Source: Ruminococcaceae bacterium UBA794 | GTDB taxonomy: Bacteria > Bacillota > Clostridia > Oscillospirales > Ruminococcaceae | Direction: 5' to 3' | DNA length: 16,204 nt | Assembly (NCBI GenBank): GCA_002304735.1 | Contig: DBIU01000074.1 | Span: forward strand, 14,067-30,270 | Shown: in pieces, positions 1 to 7,689 of the stretch | How the letters are laid out: the number at the start of each line of letters is the position of its first letter | Position numbering within the stretch: position 1 is the first letter of the stretch | Program-made: the position numbers and the translations under genes | Notes under the pieces: model-generated | Seen by the model: only the letters and a program-made list of their open reading frames with translations | What the model was told of the DNA's origin: nothing | Database searches by the model: none

Positions 1-875
1 ATATGCGTAATCCCCGCAAGCGTCACATTCTTTATCACAAATGAATAATTAAGCTGTTCGAGAGCGCGAGGGCGCTTTTCGCGGATAAGCTCGTCAAGCT
101 CGGGAACGCGCTCTCCCGTCGCTCTGAGCGCGATTTCAAGCAGCTTCGCGGGTTCTTTCGGCGCGCCGACAAGCTCGACCTCTCCCGTTTTTTCCTCGCT
201 TAACAGCGCCGTTTCCTCCGCGAACGCAATTTCTTCGGCGGGCGCTTCCTCGGCGATATCCGAAAATTCCTCCGAAACGCTCGGGAAAAGCTTCACAAGC
301 TGTTCCGCAAGCTGATTTGCGATGCTCCGAAGCTCCGCGATATGGCTTCCTCTGCCGCTTCTGATTGAGTTTATCACGCCGATAAGCTCTCTCGCATTCA
401 TCGTGCAGAAGAAATTGCTGAAGAACGAATAGGGCAGCGCAAAACGCGCGTCCTCCTTCGGTATTTCAAGCTCCAAAAGCTCTCCGTAAGCCGCAAAAGC
501 CGCGTCCATATATTCACGGTAAAGCGCCTCGGCTTCGCCGTCAAGGTCATCGGGAACGTAATATCCCGTCTTGCTGAAATCAACGTAGCGGCGCGATTTT
601 ACGGTAAACGAAGCGAGTCGGCTCTCGATAAAAAACTGCTCGACGTAAACCGAAACGTTCGTAAACGCAATGGAAAAGACCGCGTGTTCGATTACGGAAC
701 GGTGTCCCGAAGCGAGAACCTTGCGAACAAGCGCGCTGTTTTTCTCGTTTCCGCGCGATTTTGCGTAAATCTCAGCCGAGTTTCCCTCGGTTGTCGAAAT
801 TCTCGCGGAAGCCGCGCAAACGCTCTCTCCATCGGCATTGAAGCCGATTATTTCAGCTTTTGAAATATCGTTCAT
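1..875 (-). CDS. thyX: Flavin-dependent thymidylate synthase ThyX, tandem-domain form, 3' end outside window
   Basis: ThyX makes dTMP from dUMP using FAD, NADPH and methylene-tetrahydrofolate. I translated 291 codons from the ATG at 873-875, which has a GGGAG site 7 nt upstream; no stop occurs before the window edge. Residues 50-200 follow the ThyX fold: GHRSVIEH (57-64), a Q at 80, the signature region ESRLASFTVKSRRY (84-97), and LPYSFFSNFFCTMNAR (147-162), which carries the conserved N-A-R. The signature normally reads RHRxxSxNExSxRY, so its first Arg-His pair is replaced by Glu-Ser here. After an acidic, Glu-rich linker (about 201-235), residues 268-291 (RPRALEQLNYSFVIKNV onward) resemble 58-80 again, so a second ThyX domain probably begins and would carry RHR just beyond the edge. 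It is the last visible gene of the prkC operon, 63 nt after the reductase. Family assignment is firm; activity of the first domain is uncertain. Confidence 0.85.
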   Translation of the reverse strand, partial: MNDISKAEIIGFNADGESVCAASARISTTEGNSAEIYAKSRGNEKNSALVRKVLASGHRSVIEHAVFSIAFTNVSVYVEQFFIESRLASFTVKSRRYVDFSKTGYYVPDDLDGEAEALYREYMDAAFAAYGELLELEIPKEDARFALPYSFFSNFFCTMNARELIGVINSIRSGRGSHIAELRSIANQLAEQLVKLFPSVSEEFSDIAEEAPAEEIAFAEETALLSEEKTGEVELVGAPKEPAKLLEIALRATGERVPELDELIREKRPRALEQLNYSFVIKNVTLAGITH

Positions 876-938
876 ATCAATTCTCCCGAAACTTAATTCT
901 ATCCGCGCGTTTTTGTCAAGATAACGCGAAGCGTGTTT

Positions 939-2060
939 TCAGCGCTCGAAATGCTTTGCAACTTCTTTCAAATCGCGGATTATCGGCAGGTGCTGCGGGC
1001 AAATTCCCTCGCACTGACCGCACTCAATACACTCGCTCGCCTTTCCGAAAAGCATCGCAAGACGGTCGTAATACTCGCCCTGCGGCGTCCAGTCTTTGTC
1101 CTTGCTTTCAAGCAAATCCGTGTTGTAAAGCGAAAAATACTTTGGTATCGCAATATTCATCGGACAGCCCTCCGTGCAATACGAACAGCCCGTGCAGGGA
1201 ATTGCGATGTTTTTATTGATAATCTCGGCGGCTTTTTTCACAAGCGCAAGCTCCTCGCCGTTAAGCGGCTTGAAATCGCGCATATAGCTCATATTGTCGT
1301 CAAGCTGCGCGAAATTGCTCATACCCGAAAGCACCATAAACACGTTCTCGCAGCTCGCCGCAAAGCGGATTGCCCAAGACGGCACGGAAGCCTCGGGATT
1401 GTACTCCTTAAGCAGCTTCTCGGCTTCCTCGGGAACTTTGGCGAGAGTGCCGCCCTTTACAGGCTCCATTACGATGATTTTCTTTCCATGCTTTACGGCG
1501 ACTTCATGGCACTTCCTCGACTGAACGCCCTCGCTGTCCCAATCGAGATAGTTTATCTGAAGCTGAACGAAATCCATTTCGGGGTGTTCGGTTAGAACGC
1601 GGTCGAGAAGCTCGGCTGTGTCGTGGAACGAAAATCCGATGTTCTTCACAAGACCCGCCTTTTTCTTCTCGGAAAGCCAGCTGAAGCAGTCCATCGCGGT
1701 GTATTTCTTGTAGTGGTCGGCGCCGACGTCGTGAATTAAGTAATAGTCAAAATAATCAACGCCGGTTCTCTCAAGCTGCCCCGCGAAAACCTTGTCGCAG
1801 TCCTCGGGCAAATTGAAGTAATCCGCGTGAAGCTTTGTCGCGAGAGTATAGGCGTTTCTCGGATAACGCGAAGTGAGCGCCGCCTTCGAAGCCTCCTCGC
1901 TCTTTCCTCCGCAGTACATAAGCGCCGTGTCGAAGTAGGTAAAGCCGTTCGCGATAAACGCGTCAACCATCTTTTTCAGCGTTTCAATGTCGATATCTCC
2001 CGCGTCGTTCGGGTTGTTAAGCGGAAGCCGCATCAGCCCAAATCCAAGCTTTTTCTCCAT
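939..2060 (-). CDS. Aldo/keto reductase with C-terminal bi-cluster 4Fe-4S ferredoxin domain
   Basis: This 373-residue cytosolic protein is probably an NAD(P)H-linked carbonyl oxidoreductase with an attached electron-transfer module; the substrate is unknown. Residues 1-270 form the aldo/keto reductase barrel, with the catalytic tetrad visible as D44 (YFDTA), Y49, K76 and H110 (YYLIHDVG). The C-terminal part holds two cysteine sets: C289, C292, C295 and C299 (CTGCSYCTEGCP), then C344, C347, C350 and C354 (CIECGQCEGICP). That is the pattern for two 4Fe-4S clusters and is common in clostridial members of this family. The ATG at 2058-2060 has a strong GGGAGGT site that overlaps the end of thiN, with only 2 nt between the genes, so it is translated from the same message. 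Length is normal for the family. Electron flow between clusters and NAD(P)H is inferred from related proteins. Confidence 0.9.
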   Translation of the reverse strand: MEKKLGFGLMRLPLNNPNDAGDIDIETLKKMVDAFIANGFTYFDTALMYCGGKSEEASKAALTSRYPRNAYTLATKLHADYFNLPEDCDKVFAGQLERTGVDYFDYYLIHDVGADHYKKYTAMDCFSWLSEKKKAGLVKNIGFSFHDTAELLDRVLTEHPEMDFVQLQINYLDWDSEGVQSRKCHEVAVKHGKKIIVMEPVKGGTLAKVPEEAEKLLKEYNPEASVPSWAIRFAASCENVFMVLSGMSNFAQLDDNMSYMRDFKPLNGEELALVKKAAEIINKNIAIPCTGCSYCTEGCPMNIAIPKYFSLYNTDLLESKDKDWTPQGEYYDRLAMLFGKASECIECGQCEGICPQHLPIIRDLKEVAKHFER

Positions 2061-2062
2061 TT

Positions 2063-2680
2063 TTACCTCCCGTTTTCAACAAGAATAATCAGCGCCGCGC
2101 CGCTGTGTACCGTGATTTTCGCGGATTTTTCCGTAATTTCGTTGCTCAGCCCAAGCGGAAATTCGTTCGTAAATTCAACCTTTTCTGTCGGATATTTCAC
2201 GCCGCTTTCGCTTATCACGGCGCTTTTTTCATACGCAAACACCGAAAGATACCCCGAAAACGCGGGTATTTCGCGGGTTTCGTTTTCGAGAACATACGCG
2301 CGTTCTCCGCCGCCGAAAAGCTCGGCGGAAACTCCGCGCTTTTTCAGGCTGTAAGCAAGCTGAATATTTGCAATTGTGTGGTCGAGCCTGCCGCCGAGCG
2401 AACACAGCAGCCTTAGCTCGTCAAAACCGCGCTCCAAAGCGATATTCGCGGCAAGCTCGGCGTCAGAATAATCCTTTTCGGGCGGGAATTTCACCGTTTC
2501 AATTCCGCTCGGAACAGCATTTTTCGCGCTGTCGAAATCCCCGACGACAATATCGGGCGAAATTCCCGCTTCAAGCGCGTAATCAAGCCCTCTGTCCGCC
2601 GCGATAATAAATCCCTCGGCAAGCTCCCGCGGGAATTTTCCGCAGGGCGCGCCGCAGATTATCGTACAGATTTTCCCCAT
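2063..2680 (-). CDS. thiN: Thiamine pyrophosphokinase
   Basis: ThiN transfers pyrophosphate from ATP to thiamine to give thiamine diphosphate, the cofactor for transketolase, pyruvate oxidoreductases and others. The 205-residue length is typical. Visible motifs are AADRG (27-31), VVGDFDS (45-51) with the metal-binding aspartates, PPEKDYSDAELA (66-77), SLGGRLDH (94-101) and, in the C-terminal thiamine-binding beta domain, GLSNE (177-181). The ATG at 2678-2680 directly abuts the rsgA stop with no gap, and its GGAG site (7 nt upstream) lies inside the rsgA coding end, which suggests translational coupling. In many Firmicutes rpe sits between rsgA and thiN; it is absent here. Confidence 0.95.
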   Translation of the reverse strand: MGKICTIICGAPCGKFPRELAEGFIIAADRGLDYALEAGISPDIVVGDFDSAKNAVPSGIETVKFPPEKDYSDAELAANIALERGFDELRLLCSLGGRLDHTIANIQLAYSLKKRGVSAELFGGGERAYVLENETREIPAFSGYLSVFAYEKSAVISESGVKYPTEKVEFTNEFPLGLSNEITEKSAKITVHSGAALIILVENGR

Positions 2681-3574
2681 TCAATACTCCGGTTTCTTCT
2701 CCTCAATCAGCCGCAGATAGCTGTTATAGCGGCTTTCGGCGATTTCTCCGTCCTCGACAGCCTTTTTCACAGCGCAGCCCGTTTCCTTGATATGAAGGCA
2801 ATTTGTAAAGCGGCACTTGCAGCGCGGCTCTCTGAACTCGCGGAACGCAAGGTCAAGCTCCTCGCGCGGAATATCGCAATAATTCTCGATATCAACGGCG
2901 GAAAATCCCGGCGTGTCCGCAACGTAATTTTCGCCGATTTTGAACAATTCCACCTGACGCGTCGTGTGCCTGCCTCTGCCGAGCTTTTTGCTGATTTCCG
3001 CTGTCTGAAGCGATAATTCGGGATAAAGCGCGTTCAAAAGGCTGGATTTCCCGACTCCAGAATTTCCCACAAACGCGCAGAATTTCCCCTCAATCAGCTC
3101 TCGAAGCTCTTCCGCGCCCTCGCCCGTCAGATTGTTCACCGAGCGCACGGGAATACCGATTTTCTCGTAAATCCGAGGAAACTCTCCCGCCGAATTAAGG
3201 TCGATTTTCGTAAAAACCACAATCGGCTCGACGCCGTTTCCGTCCGCAATCGCAATCAGCTTATCCAGCACAAAGCGGTTGATTTTCGGCTCAGCCGTGC
3301 TGTTCACAAACACAATTCCGTCAAGATTTGCAAGCGGCGGTCGGGGAAGATAGTTCTTCCTCTCGAAAATCTCCTCGATAACAGGCTCGGCGTTGTCGCA
3401 AACGCTCACGCGAACCCTGTCGCCCGCCGCGGGACTGATTTTCCTATTCCGAAAAATCCCCCTTGCGGCGCACCTTATATTCTCGCCTTTAATATGCCCG
3501 TCGAGGGCGTCCGCATAATAGACGCCCCCGACCGCTTTTGTGATTATTCCGTTAAATTCAAACGAATTGCTCAT
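2681..3574 (-). CDS. rsgA: Ribosome small-subunit-dependent GTPase A
   Basis: RsgA (YloQ/YjeQ) is a circularly permuted GTPase that checks late 30S subunit maturation and releases assembly factors such as RbfA. The 297-residue protein has an N-terminal OB-fold (about 1-75), then G4 FTKIDL (121-126), G1 GNSGVGKSS (170-178), the switch loop GRGRHTTRQVEL (199-210) and G3 DTPGF (220-224). That order of G motifs identifies the permuted family. A C-terminal zinc finger is visible as C254, C259, H261 and C267 (CRFTNCLHIKETGC). The ATG is 3 nt after the prkC stop. Its ribosome site is weak (GGTG), so it is probably coupled to prkC translation. The prkC-rsgA pairing is conserved in Firmicutes, and the B. 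subtilis RsgA orthologue is a known PrkC substrate, which fits a kinase-GTPase functional link. Confidence 0.96.
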   Translation of the reverse strand: MSNSFEFNGIITKAVGGVYYADALDGHIKGENIRCAARGIFRNRKISPAAGDRVRVSVCDNAEPVIEEIFERKNYLPRPPLANLDGIVFVNSTAEPKINRFVLDKLIAIADGNGVEPIVVFTKIDLNSAGEFPRIYEKIGIPVRSVNNLTGEGAEELRELIEGKFCAFVGNSGVGKSSLLNALYPELSLQTAEISKKLGRGRHTTRQVELFKIGENYVADTPGFSAVDIENYCDIPREELDLAFREFREPRCKCRFTNCLHIKETGCAVKKAVEDGEIAESRYNSYLRLIEEKKPEY

Positions 3575-3577
3575 CTT

Positions 3578-5716
3578 TTACACCAAAGAAGTTTCGTCGT
3601 CCGACGTATCGGGGTCCGGAAGCTCGCCCGAAAGCAGGTAATCAAACACCTTGCTGTCCTTAAACACGGTATTTGTGGAAGTTGCCTCGTCGCCCTCCTT
3701 GAAGTTGAGCTTCATCTGAATATACGTTCCCTCAAGCCCCGTCTTGGTTGACATTACCTTTATCGCGAAATATTTCTCCTCGCCGGGCTTGCCCTTTACC
3801 GTATAGGAAATGGTCTTTGAACCCGCAAGGCTTACGTCGCGCGTTTCCGTTGCCGCAACGTCGCGAACCGAGTCAACGTAGAACCTAAACTCAAATTCTC
3901 CCGTAATTCTCGTCGGAAGCGTTATATTTATCTCGCACTCCTTTTCGGGAGATTCGCCCGAGCTGTACGTCAAAACGACCTCAGTGTTCGGCGCGACCTT
4001 TTCGCCCTCGGGAATACTCTGCTCGATAACCTCGTTCTTTTCCTTATCGCTTGCCATCGGCTTCAGCTTCGGTACAAGGTGATGCTCGTCGCAGCGCTTT
4101 GTCGCCTCGGAAAGCGGCAGTCCGACAAGGTTCGGCATCAAAAATTCCTTATCCGCCGCGCCGTTGCTTACCGTAATTATAACCGTGCTTCCCTGCGGCA
4201 AAAATTCGTGAGCCGCGGGCGTCGTCGAGATAACGTGTCCCTCGGCGATATCCTCGCTGTCGGCGAACGTCTTTGTAACCTTAAATCCGTCGCGCTTAAG
4301 CGTGCGCTCGGCATTATCCGCGGTTCTTCCCGTAACGTCCTGAATTTCAACCTGCTTTATGCCCTTGCTTACCTTTACGTTAACGGTAACTCCCTGCTTA
4401 ACGCGTCTGCCCTCGACCAATTCCTGATAGAAAATAACGCCTTCCTTCGCCTCGTTAAATTCCTGCGTAGGAACAAGCTTCATCAGCTTATTATCGCCGT
4501 AAAGAGCGTTCGCCTCGTCCCACGTCATTCCCACAAGATTTGGCATATTGAACTCGCCGCCGTCCGTCACGCTTATTCCGCCGGAGTTGCTCACGCCCGA
4601 ATTTTCCGAGCTTTCGCCGCCTCCGAAGCCTTTTGCAAGCAGCATCAGAATGAGGAATACCGTCACGATGACAAATGCCGCGCCAACCGCGAACAAAATC
4701 GGTATCAGCGGACTTCTGCGGTCCTCAACCTCGTCGTCATCGTCGTATTCGTCGTAATCGTCGTCGTCATAATCGTCCTCGGGAGCGTTCTTTCTGCGCT
4801 GTTTTTCCTGCTCTGCGGCGGGATTAATCTTGTCGGCGAATTTTGACGTTCCGTCGGTCGAATTATACTTATAATCGAACACAATTCCCGGATTTTTCCG
4901 AAATTCCTCAAGGTCGGTAATCATCTCGCCGGCTGTCTGATAGCGCGCGTTCGGGTCCTTTTGCATTGCCCGCAGAACAATCTGCTCAAGTCCCTCGGGT
5001 ATTGTGGAATTAAGCTCCGTGGGCTTTTTCGGAACGCTCTGCATATGCTTCAGCGCAATAGCGACGGGCGTATCGCCGTCAAACGGCTTCTTTCCCGTGA
5101 GCATCTCGTAAAGCGCAACGCCGACAGAGTAAATATCGCTTCTCTCGTCGGTAATATCGCCGCGCGCCTGTTCGGGGCTGATGTAATGAACCGAGCCTAT
5201 GGTCTTTTCGGACATCGTTTTGTTGTTCTCGCGGTTAAATCTCGCGATACCGAAGTCCATCACCTTGATTGTGCCGTCGCGCAGGAGCATTATGTTCGAG
5301 CTTTTGACGTCGCGGTGAACAATTCCGCGGTCGTGAGCATGCTGAAGCGCGCGAAGCACCTGAATTGTGAAATGAACCGCGTCGCGCCATTTCAGAACGC
5401 CCTGCTGTTCAATATAATCCGTAAGCGTAATTCCGTCAACATACTCCATTACAATGAATTGAACCTTGTCGGAAAAGCCCACGTCATAGATTTTGACGAT
5501 ATTCGGGTGAGAAAGCAGAGCAATCGCCTTGCTCTCGTTTCTGAAGCGGCGCAGAAATTCATCGCTTCCCGCAAACTCGGTCTTGAGGATTTTAACGGCG
5601 ACAATTCTGTCCTCCTGAATATCCCTCGCGCGGTAAATATCCGCCATTCCGCCCACGCCGATAAGCTCAAGCAGCTCATAGCGCCCATCGAGCCTTTTTC
5701 CTATGTTGTTATCCAT
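3578..5716 (-). CDS. prkC: PASTA-domain Ser/Thr protein kinase PrkC
   Basis: This membrane Hanks-type kinase senses muropeptides or lipid II and phosphorylates cell wall, translation and metabolic targets. The kinase domain (about 10-275) shows the glycine loop GVGGMA (20-25), K42, HRD (134-136), N141, DFG (154-156) and an activation loop leading to GSVHYISPEQARG (174-186). A strongly acidic Asp/Glu/Tyr stretch (313-332) precedes one membrane helix (about 336-361). Outside the cell there are three PASTA repeats (about 388-451, 453-519 and 526-587), then a non-PASTA C-terminal beta-rich region (590-712) that I do not recognise. Length of 712 residues is long for the family because of that tail. 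The ATG at 5714-5716 has GAGGAG 13 nt upstream, a long spacing. It has its own promoter (5790-5818) rather than being fused tightly to prpC. Confidence 0.96.
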   Translation of the reverse strand: MDNNIGKRLDGRYELLELIGVGGMADIYRARDIQEDRIVAVKILKTEFAGSDEFLRRFRNESKAIALLSHPNIVKIYDVGFSDKVQFIVMEYVDGITLTDYIEQQGVLKWRDAVHFTIQVLRALQHAHDRGIVHRDVKSSNIMLLRDGTIKVMDFGIARFNRENNKTMSEKTIGSVHYISPEQARGDITDERSDIYSVGVALYEMLTGKKPFDGDTPVAIALKHMQSVPKKPTELNSTIPEGLEQIVLRAMQKDPNARYQTAGEMITDLEEFRKNPGIVFDYKYNSTDGTSKFADKINPAAEQEKQRRKNAPEDDYDDDDYDEYDDDDEVEDRRSPLIPILFAVGAAFVIVTVFLILMLLAKGFGGGESSENSGVSNSGGISVTDGGEFNMPNLVGMTWDEANALYGDNKLMKLVPTQEFNEAKEGVIFYQELVEGRRVKQGVTVNVKVSKGIKQVEIQDVTGRTADNAERTLKRDGFKVTKTFADSEDIAEGHVISTTPAAHEFLPQGSTVIITVSNGAADKEFLMPNLVGLPLSEATKRCDEHHLVPKLKPMASDKEKNEVIEQSIPEGEKVAPNTEVVLTYSSGESPEKECEINITLPTRITGEFEFRFYVDSVRDVAATETRDVSLAGSKTISYTVKGKPGEEKYFAIKVMSTKTGLEGTYIQMKLNFKEGDEATSTNTVFKDSKVFDYLLSGELPDPDTSDDETSLV

Positions 5717-5789
5717 AAATAACGAAAATCTCCTCTTAGAAAATCATTTGCTTAAATTCAAGTTAAAAAAATAGAAAAAACCACTTTAC

Positions 5790-5818
5790 ATAATAACATA
5801 TATTCAGATAAAAGTCAA
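5790..5818 (-). promoter_or_regulatory. Sigma-A type promoter for prkC-rsgA-thiN operon
   Basis: On the minus strand a -35 box TTGACT (5818-5813) is separated by exactly 17 nt from a -10 box TATTAT (5795-5790) preceded by an extended -10 TG (TGTTATTAT). This lies in the only sizeable gap between prpC and prkC, in an AT-rich stretch unlike the surrounding coding DNA. Transcription would start near 5783 and leave a leader of about 66 nt before the prkC ATG. Predicted from sequence only. Confidence 0.75.
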
Positions 5819-5877
5819 TTGCCGATTTTGCCAAAAAACGACGTTCGACGCGCCTTAAACTTCACAAAACAGCCAAA

Positions 5878-6615
5878 TCAGAGCTTTATCAGCGCAACGG
5901 AAACGTTGTCGTGACCGCCTTTTGAGTTCGCGTAATCCACAAGCGCCCCGCAGCACTCCGAAACCTCCGCGTCAAAGCAGATATCGAGAATATCGAGGTC
6001 GTCGCCGTAGGAGGAAAGCCCGTCGCTGCACAAAAGAAGCATATCGTCCTTGTTTAGGTTAAGCTCGAAATAATCGGGAGTTATCTCTTCCTCGGCGCCG
6101 ATTGCGCGGGTGATTTTGTTGCGCTCTGGGTGAACGCGCGCCTGCTCTGCGGTAATCTGACCGCGCTCCACAAGCTCTCTGACGTGAGAATGGTCCTTTG
6201 TAATCTGGCGGATACACTCGTCGTCGCCGTCCGTAAAGAGCTGATAAGCCCTGCTGTCGCCGACGTTCACGATATAAGCCGTTCCGTCAGCCACAATCGC
6301 CGCAACGCACGTCGTTCCCATAATCTCGCCTCCGTGCTCCTCGGAAGCGGCGCGAACCATATTATTCGCCGCGACAACCGCCGTTACAAGCAGATTTCGG
6401 ATTGAATTTCTTCCGAGATTTGGCGTGTAATTCTGCTTAATCCGCGTTGAAACAACGTCCACGGCAATCCTGCTCGCAAGTCCGCCGCGGCTTTCTCCGC
6501 CCATTCCGTCGCATAAAACCGCCGCGCAGGCGTTCGCTCCGAGCGCTTCGCCCCAGACGTTATCTTGATTTTCGGCTCTTTCAAGCCCGATATCCGTTTT
6601 TGAGTAAATGTTCAA
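5878..6615 (-). CDS. prpC: PP2C-family Ser/Thr protein phosphatase (PrpC/Stp)
   Basis: This Mn/Mg-dependent phosphatase reverses PrkC phosphorylation. The 245-residue protein shows the PP2C motifs in order: ENQDN with D18, DGMGG (36-40), GTT (100-102), VGDSRAY (118-124) with D120, CSDGL (196-200) with D198, and GGHDN (233-237) with D236. These are the metal-binding aspartates. The start is a TTG at 6613-6615, chosen because AAGGTGA lies just upstream and because the resulting N-terminus (MNIYSKTDIGLERAENQDN) matches the family; no in-frame ATG is nearby. It is the last gene of the remA operon, 30 nt after rlmN. The following 161 nt hold the prkC promoter, and I see no convincing terminator there, so some read-through into prkC is likely. 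Confidence 0.95.
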   Translation of the reverse strand: MNIYSKTDIGLERAENQDNVWGEALGANACAAVLCDGMGGESRGGLASRIAVDVVSTRIKQNYTPNLGRNSIRNLLVTAVVAANNMVRAASEEHGGEIMGTTCVAAIVADGTAYIVNVGDSRAYQLFTDGDDECIRQITKDHSHVRELVERGQITAEQARVHPERNKITRAIGAEEEITPDYFELNLNKDDMLLLCSDGLSSYGDDLDILDICFDAEVSECCGALVDYANSKGGHDNVSVALIKL

Positions 6616-6645
6616 AAAATCACCTTCTGTAAGGAATTATCTCTT

Positions 6646-7671
6646 TCATTCTTTTTCGCCCTTGTCGTCGCGGCGAAGCTGACCGCAGGCGGCGTTTATA
6701 TCCGCGCCGAGCGTGCGTCTGACGGTCGCGTTCATTCCCGCGTTCGTGAGAAGCCGCTGAAACCGCTCCACATAAGGACTTTTGCGGAACCCGCGCTCGC
6801 GAACCTCGTTTATCGGAATAAGATTTATATGGCAGTTTTTCCCGCCAAGCAGCGCGACAAGCTCCTTCGCGGAGCCTTCGCCGTCGTTCACTCCCTCGAT
6901 AAGCGAGTATTCAAAGCTTATTCGCCGTCCCGTTGCCGCGAAATAGTCGTCGCAGGCTTTCATCAGCGTTTTCAGCGGGTATTTCTTGTTTATCGGCATT
7001 ATCTCCGAGCGCTTTTCATCGGTCGCCGCGTGAAGCGAAACCGAGAGCGTCACTCCGAGCTTCAGCTTCGCAAGCTCGTAGATTTTATCGACAACACCGC
7101 AGGTTGACAGCGAAACGCGCCGCAGGCTGAACCCGCTTTCTTCGAGTATTTTCAGGAATTTCATCACGTTGTCGAAGTTGTCGAGCGGCTCGCCGATGCC
7201 CATAAGCACGATGCTGTCGAGCGATTTCCCGCTGTCGCGCTCGCTTTCGTACATCTGACCGAGCATTTCCGACGGCTCGAGATTTCTCACCCAGCCCGCG
7301 AGCGTTGAAGCGCAGAATTTGCAGCCCATTTTGCAGCCGACCTGCGTCGATACGCAAAGCGCCGCGCCGTGCTTGTAGTCCATAAGCACGCTCTCGACAG
7401 CCTCGCCGTCCGAAAGCCCGTAAAGATATTTTACAGTATTATCTATCCCGCTGACAAGTCTTTTTTTGATTTTCAGTCGTTTTATACAAAATTTTTCCGA
7501 TAATTCGCCGCGAAATTGTGCAGAAAGATTACTCATCTGTTCAAAATCAGCGACTTTTTTTATATGAAGCCAATCAAAAATCTGCTTTGCGCGGAATTTT
7601 TTCTCGCCCATCTCGAGAATTTTTTCCGAAAGCTCCTCAAAAGTGAGCGATAAAATATCAATTTTTTCCAT
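6646..7671 (-). CDS. rlmN: 23S rRNA (adenine2503-C2)/tRNA (adenine37-C2) methyltransferase RlmN
   Basis: RlmN is a radical SAM enzyme that adds a C2 methyl group to A2503 of 23S rRNA in the peptidyl transferase centre and to A37 of some tRNAs, improving fidelity. At 341 residues it is of normal length. The radical SAM cluster motif is C113-x3-C117-x2-C120 (CKMGCKFC). The second Cys pair needed for the methyl-carrier mechanism is present: C329 in DINAACGQL, the methyl-accepting cysteine, and C106, seven residues before the cluster, as in the E. coli enzyme. MGIGEPLDN (157-165) is the SAM-contact region. The full set of cysteines, the N-terminal helical domain and the GQL end support RlmN. The ATG at 7669-7671 has a GAGGG site and starts 18 nt after rsmB. 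Confidence 0.95.
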   Translation of the reverse strand: MEKIDILSLTFEELSEKILEMGEKKFRAKQIFDWLHIKKVADFEQMSNLSAQFRGELSEKFCIKRLKIKKRLVSGIDNTVKYLYGLSDGEAVESVLMDYKHGAALCVSTQVGCKMGCKFCASTLAGWVRNLEPSEMLGQMYESERDSGKSLDSIVLMGIGEPLDNFDNVMKFLKILEESGFSLRRVSLSTCGVVDKIYELAKLKLGVTLSVSLHAATDEKRSEIMPINKKYPLKTLMKACDDYFAATGRRISFEYSLIEGVNDGEGSAKELVALLGGKNCHINLIPINEVRERGFRKSPYVERFQRLLTNAGMNATVRRTLGADINAACGQLRRDDKGEKE

Positions 7672-7689
7672 ATTTTCCCTCGGTAAGCG

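Noticed and set aside
895..919. TTGACA (minus strand, 919-914) as a -35 box for thyX
   Set aside because: The best -10-like hexamer, TAGAAT, is only 12 nt away, and at 17 nt the hexamer is TTAAGT, matching at three of six. The gene is better read as part of the prkC operon.
4721..4777. Tandem repeat or CRISPR-like array from repeated TCGTCGTC on the plus strand
   Set aside because: It is the codon-level repeat of the Asp-rich segment of PrkC; units are 3 nt with no spacers.
4079..4846. Plus-strand open frame of 255 codons opposite prkC, and other long plus-strand frames such as 9201-10202 and 12298-13392
   Set aside because: They lie wholly opposite well-identified genes, are rich in Arg/His/Ala as expected for antisense frames, and have no recognisable motifs.
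5819..5877. Terminator after prpC
   Set aside because: A short T-run is present, but I found no GC-rich stem in front of it in this stretch.
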